A DNA stretch of 64,000 nucleotides from Bolinopsis microptera (lineage: Eukaryota > Ctenophora > Tentaculata > Lobata > Bolinopsidae): NCBI RefSeq assembly GCF_026151205.1, contig NC_087076.1, forward strand, positions 1,931,692-1,995,691, in the 5' to 3' direction. The notes under the pieces are model-generated. The model saw only the letters and a list, made by a program, of their open reading frames with translations. It was not told the DNA's origin and searched no databases. Each line of letters opens with the position of its first letter. Position 1 is the stretch's first letter. The position numbers were made by a program, and so were the translations under genes. Below are positions 60,201-64,000 of this stretch, in pieces.

Positions 60201-63200
60201 ACTGATTTTCTTCATCATATAGCTGTTGTAAGCCCCAGGTTTCGTCGTAATGTTGATATCTTTGCTCGTCAACACATACAGTTCCACGATACTTTGGAAG
60301 AGGTGGAGATAACATCTTTGGGGGGTAACATTGCTGCAGCTTAACGTTGAGATCGCTCCGTGTGTCATCATTTTGAGTTGATGATACCCTTGACAACTTA
60401 ATCACTTGTTCTCCCAACTTAACATCATTCTGGAAAACTGTTATCAATGTACCATGGAGCTGACCTTTCCCATCTTTACTGTCCCGCTGGAAATCAGAGT
60501 TATCAATGGCAAAATAGGGTCTTGTTTTTTTGCAGATTGTTAAAGGCACGTAGCAGTTGTTTTCATCTAAACAATGTACCTTGGCGTAACTCTCGATGCA
60601 ATCTTCAATGAGCTTTATTTTTTTGTAGTCTTCAGAAACGTTAAGGCCCTTCGTTTCCGTAATAATCTTTTTGCTCCGAGTACTGTTGTGGATGGAGAGT
60701 CCTAAACCAACAGAGAAAGGGGTTTCATTACTGTGGAATCGCTGTTGTGGGCCATTAACATCACCTTTGGCTAAGCTTCTTCTCACAGATCGATCACTTT
60801 TCGTGTTAATGGAGATGAGCTGACACAGCATATCTATTGTCTTGCTGGTTTCTTTAGCCTTAAATTGTGTAAGATCGCCGGTAACATCACCATACAGCAG
60901 CCATTTCAGAAACGATTTCAATTCAATAGGAGACTGGAATGAGGTAAAATCTCCTGTAAACGTCCATTTGCTTAGCTCTGCGTCCTCCATCGACTTTCGA
61001 ATCACAAGTGCTGCCTTACGAATATTCCACATATTAAGATCCTCAATCAATGCATCAACTGCAAAAGAGACAACTCTAGTAGAACATACAGTATCAGGAC
61101 GATTTTTTAGTGTGTTCGGGATGAAGACTATACCACTTAGATTGTCAAGAATCAATTCCTTAATGTGCTTTTTAAACTTATTTGCTCCAAGAACACTCTC
61201 ATCGACAGGAACATGGTGCGAAAAAATGGTGACGTACTGTTTATGTAGCTCCTTGGTATTGGTCCGAAAGTCTCTGTAACCAACAGTCTCGCACTTATCT
61301 AATAGCCAAATAAGAAACTCAAGGTCTACGGCCTGTCCTGGCTCGGTACTCTGCACCCTCTTCTGTTCAATTTGATCGGCATTTCTCTCTGCTTCAACCA
61401 AACACTTCTTATGATACATGATATCTCCAGCAACCGCATCTGGGACAGCTCTCAAGCGAATCCCAAGCTGTTCATCAGTAGTGACCCTAGCAATACGACA
61501 AAATGATTCACTTACAGGGAGAGTGAGAACGAGATGCAGTGTATCAGCTGTCCCCAGGCAGAACACACACGATCTGCGAACAGAAATAAAATAGAATCAA
61601 TTGAACTCCTGAATTTATCTTTAAGATTAATAATAATTAACAGTTAATTAGGGTTAATATTTATCAATTACATCACCAGCAACACGGCTAAACGGACACA
61701 AGGACAATATCACGAAAATAAACCGAAACGGACTCAATCACGCACACAGGGACAATATCACGCAAATAAACAGACTTTATCACGCACACAGGGACAATAT
61801 CACGCAAAAAACGGACTTAATCACGCACACAGGGACAATATCACGCAATTGAACAGACTTTATCACGCACACAGGGACAATATCACGCAAATGAACAGAC
61901 TTTATCACGCACACTGGGACAATATCACGCAAATGAACAGACTTTATCATGCACACAGGGACAATATCACGCAAATGAACAGACTTTATCACGCACACAG
62001 GGACAATATCACGCAAATGAACAGACTTTATCACGCACACGGGGACAATATCACGCAAATGAACAGACTTTATCACGCACACGGGGACAATATCACGCAA
62101 ATAAACAGAGTTGATTACGCACACAGGGACAATGTCACGCAAATGAACAGACTTTATCATGCACACAGGGACAATATCACGCAAATGAACAGACTTTATC
62201 ACGCACACAGGGACAATATCACGCAAATGAACAGACTTTATCACGCACAAAGGGACAATATCACGCAAATGAACAGACTTTATCAAGCAAATAACGTACT
62301 CCTACACGAACAGTTATAAGATAACACAATATGACCTTGTTTTAATTATTATCAATTTAAAACGAAAAGTGCTGCAGTCTTTTAAATCTAAAACTGACCT
62401 GAACACTGAAGACGGCAATGCTTGAGATCTTGTTAGTATTCCTTCATGAGGTTCAGGAGAGATGTGCGGGGGATCTTTATTAGCAGGCTTTCCTGGACCA
62501 CGATTTAGCTGACAGGGTTCTCCTGAGAAAATAAAATAATCAATACGCGTTTTGCATTTAATTCTATGTTTGCAACTGTCAGACAGCGACAGGATGCACA
62601 AATATGTAATTTTCATAAATTAAATTTAAAGGACAAAAGGCACCTGTAAAATTTTGAGTCAGTATATTTTTAAATGCCTTAATTGGTAATCAGAATCCAG
62701 TAAGAAGATGGTGGCTTAGTAAATACGTTGCATAAACTTTATACAAAAAGCACATAGACCGTACCTGAGTCAATCGATTCTTGGTAGCGCCGTTTGCACC
62801 GTTGAAGTTTACTTATGGAGCTGAATTCCTGATAACAGATGCGATGATACCAGCCAGATAGCAGGTCAATAGCAGTTTTGCCAGATTTTAGGAGAATTTG
62901 GCACGTCTCCAGTACCTTTTGGTCTCCCCAAGATGCTCGATCATGGACATTCTTAAGAAGCTTGTCGATAATTTCGACACTGCTTGGGCAACCTAGAAAC
63001 AAACACAATTAACTTATACATATAGTAAGAGGACATAAATTAGACCATGTACGATGTTTACACTGCAATATCGATATTCGGTACTGCACATTTGAAAGAC
63101 AAAACTGGACGATTACATAGCAAATGTTGTTGCTGATATTAATTCCTGCAACTAGTTATTCGTATACAAAAGTTTTGAAAAAACAAAGCGGGATATATAT

Positions 63201-63321
63201 AGCAATTTAAACTTACTTTTTGTTTGGTTGCCATGCACCTCTTGGCAAAGAATGCAGTTATCTAGTGTAAAGTCGACCCGACGACGTTTCAATTTAGACA
63301 AGATCATGTAATAGCAATACT
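57280..63321 (-). CDS. Transposase-like protein with PIN nuclease and CXC domains, four exons visible
   Basis: Exons (minus): 63321-63217, 62992-62765, 62522-62399 and 61573-57280. All have GT/AG borders and consistent codon phases (A+GT, G+GA, AG+A). Early exons carry zinc-type pairs CILCQ and WYHRICYQEF; the last exon starts CVFCLG and has MYHKKC near residue 50 (numbering from 61566). A transposase-like core includes FAIDNSDF near 350, RATRQQLWNLHL near 687, YFFALDLQNYAR near 705 and DHCLEQVNKE near 760. A FEN1/XPG-like PIN nuclease follows: IDGMG near 1005, HEADTLL near 1141, SPDTDVF near 1169 and TGCDYTG near 1225. A CXC domain (CKCKKNKCVNNQCGCHKNN) lies at about 1382-1412. No stops or shifts are seen. 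Resembles proteins of Academ-type transposons; this placement and the start upstream of 63321 are uncertain. Confidence 0.85.
61690..62290. repeat. 42-bp minisatellite in an intron of the transposon gene
   Basis: About 14 head-to-tail copies of a unit with ATCACGCACACAGGGACAAT and ATCACGCAAATGAACAGA. The period of 42 is a multiple of three, so long frames stay open on both strands (14-residue peptide repeats). It lies between exons 62399-62522 and 61573, so it is intronic. Confidence 0.95.
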
Positions 63322-63917
63322 CTGAAAGTGAGGACGGTTAAATTAAATTTAAAAACTTACAAAAGTAAAAAGTAAGTTATATTATTAGATTGAATTCGAA
63401 TTTCTGACAATTTCTTTGTGCACAAATATTCATGGCATTATAAAAAGTTGAAAAAAGAGCACACGTACCGATTGCAGTTCAAAACGAAAAATGTGAGAGA
63501 TCTTCGTCTATCGGGCATCCCTGGGGAAGGCAGGGCGGGCCTACGCCCCATACACCTCGAGTTTAAGTCTTCCTCCACAGAGCATTCCGATAGTATGAGC
63601 CCAGCAAGTTAGAGATCATCTTATCCCATCGTGCATACACAAATATATGTGTAATATATATGCATATATGCAGCGTGGGAATGCCAGGGACTGTCTTTTG
63701 CTTAATGTCTAATTGTTTACCAGACTTTGTGAAACCAGTTAACTTTAGTATTTGAACATTGTAATTAAGTTCTTGAGACTGAATAATTAAACAAAACGCT
63801 AAATATGGAAATATGTATTCGCAAAGTACTCATGTAACTGCACCCATTTTATCATAATTTGTTTCATTCTAATCTAGATAATATCAGAGAACGCGTTTCC
63901 TGAGCACATTGGCTTTA
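63322..63917. other. 5' region of the transposon gene
   Basis: Should contain the first exon(s) and promoter of the minus-strand gene. No exon could be fixed. AT-rich with a short self-complementary stretch near 63650-63672. Confidence 0.4.
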
Positions 63918-64000
63918 AACAGATAGTTGCAACGTGTTTCTCGAGTCTTAAAACCCCTAGTTTGATATATAGCATGACAAATTCGACCAAAATTATCAAA

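Larger units (their letters stand above)
56820..64000. mobile_element. Large TIR DNA transposon, right end outside window
   Basis: Positions 56820-56900 and 63920-64000 are inverted copies (each position p pairs with 120820-p) with only about three mismatches. The right copy runs to the last base of the window, so the full inverted repeat is longer and may begin as far left as about 56690, where the RT frame stops. The repeat ends inward at about 56902 and 63918. It encloses the spliced minus-strand gene 57280-63321. The element abuts, and probably landed in, the non-LTR retrotransposon. Confidence 0.88.

Noticed and set aside
61780-62319. 168- and 156-codon repetitive ORFs on opposite strands
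   Set aside because: Products of a 42-bp minisatellite lying in an intron of the transposon gene; period divisible by three explains the open frames.

Overview
This is AT-rich, intron-containing, repeat-dense animal nuclear DNA. Replication-dependent histone genes with metazoan 3' stem-loops, 5S rRNA genes interspersed with them, a TESK/LIMK-type kinase split into short exons, and a wide range of mobile elements all point to an invertebrate metazoan. The mix is most like a cnidarian genome, but that placement is inference and was not tested by any search.

Layout. 0.1-4.6 kb: the 3' five exons of a TESK/LIMK-like protein kinase (+), with a 417-bp Mutator-like MITE in one intron. 5.4-12.2 kb: three non-LTR retrotransposon remains, one of them a nearly full 1001-codon endonuclease/reverse transcriptase ORF (-). 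12.3-20.3 kb: a 5S rRNA copy, a 71-copy tetranucleotide array, a fold-back repeat near 15.5-15.9 kb, a roughly 1.8-kb inverted-repeat element at 17.4-19.2 kb and a 41-copy TACT array. 20.4-29.6 kb: a histone/5S array. Unit 1 (about 6.1 kb) reads H4(+), H3(+), H2A(-), H2B(+), 5S(+), H1(-). Unit 2 starts at about 26484 with H4(+) and H3(+) and stops abruptly inside H2A at about 29576. H4 and H3 are intact in both units. In unit 1 the N-terminal half of H2A, H2B, 5S and H1 carry dense single-base indels.

30-46 kb: a retroelement graveyard. Partial copies of one DIRS-like gag are repeated in a local array, with an insertion carrying an ORF1-like coiled-coil protein, a mariner-type transposase scrap and a 344-bp TIR element. 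A longer DIRS-like gag plus RT fragment lies at 44.2-46.0 kb. Between them is a patchwork of repeated modules with a Ty3-type gag scrap. 47-53 kb: duplicated endonuclease fragments interrupted by pyrimidine tracts, a Ty3-type integrase scrap, an acidic hypothetical exon, and about 1.7 kb of GAGGAGGACT-type purine minisatellite. 53.9-56.7 kb: a non-LTR reverse transcriptase split by a tRNA-derived SINE.

56.8-64.0 kb: the most interesting object. A large DNA transposon has at least 81 bp of near-identical terminal inverted repeats visible at 56820 and at the right window edge. It carries a spliced minus-strand gene whose last exon alone encodes 1428 residues. That exon holds zinc-binding C/H motifs, a transposase-like core, a FEN1/XPG-like PIN nuclease domain and a C-terminal CXC domain. 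The four visible exons join with consistent splice phases. It resembles what is described for Academ-type elements; that assignment is tentative.

In the histone array, intact H4/H3 copies with CCAAT, CRE and TATA promoter elements and 3' processing stem-loops would supply S-phase histones. Most of the rest of the window is transposon-derived and decayed.
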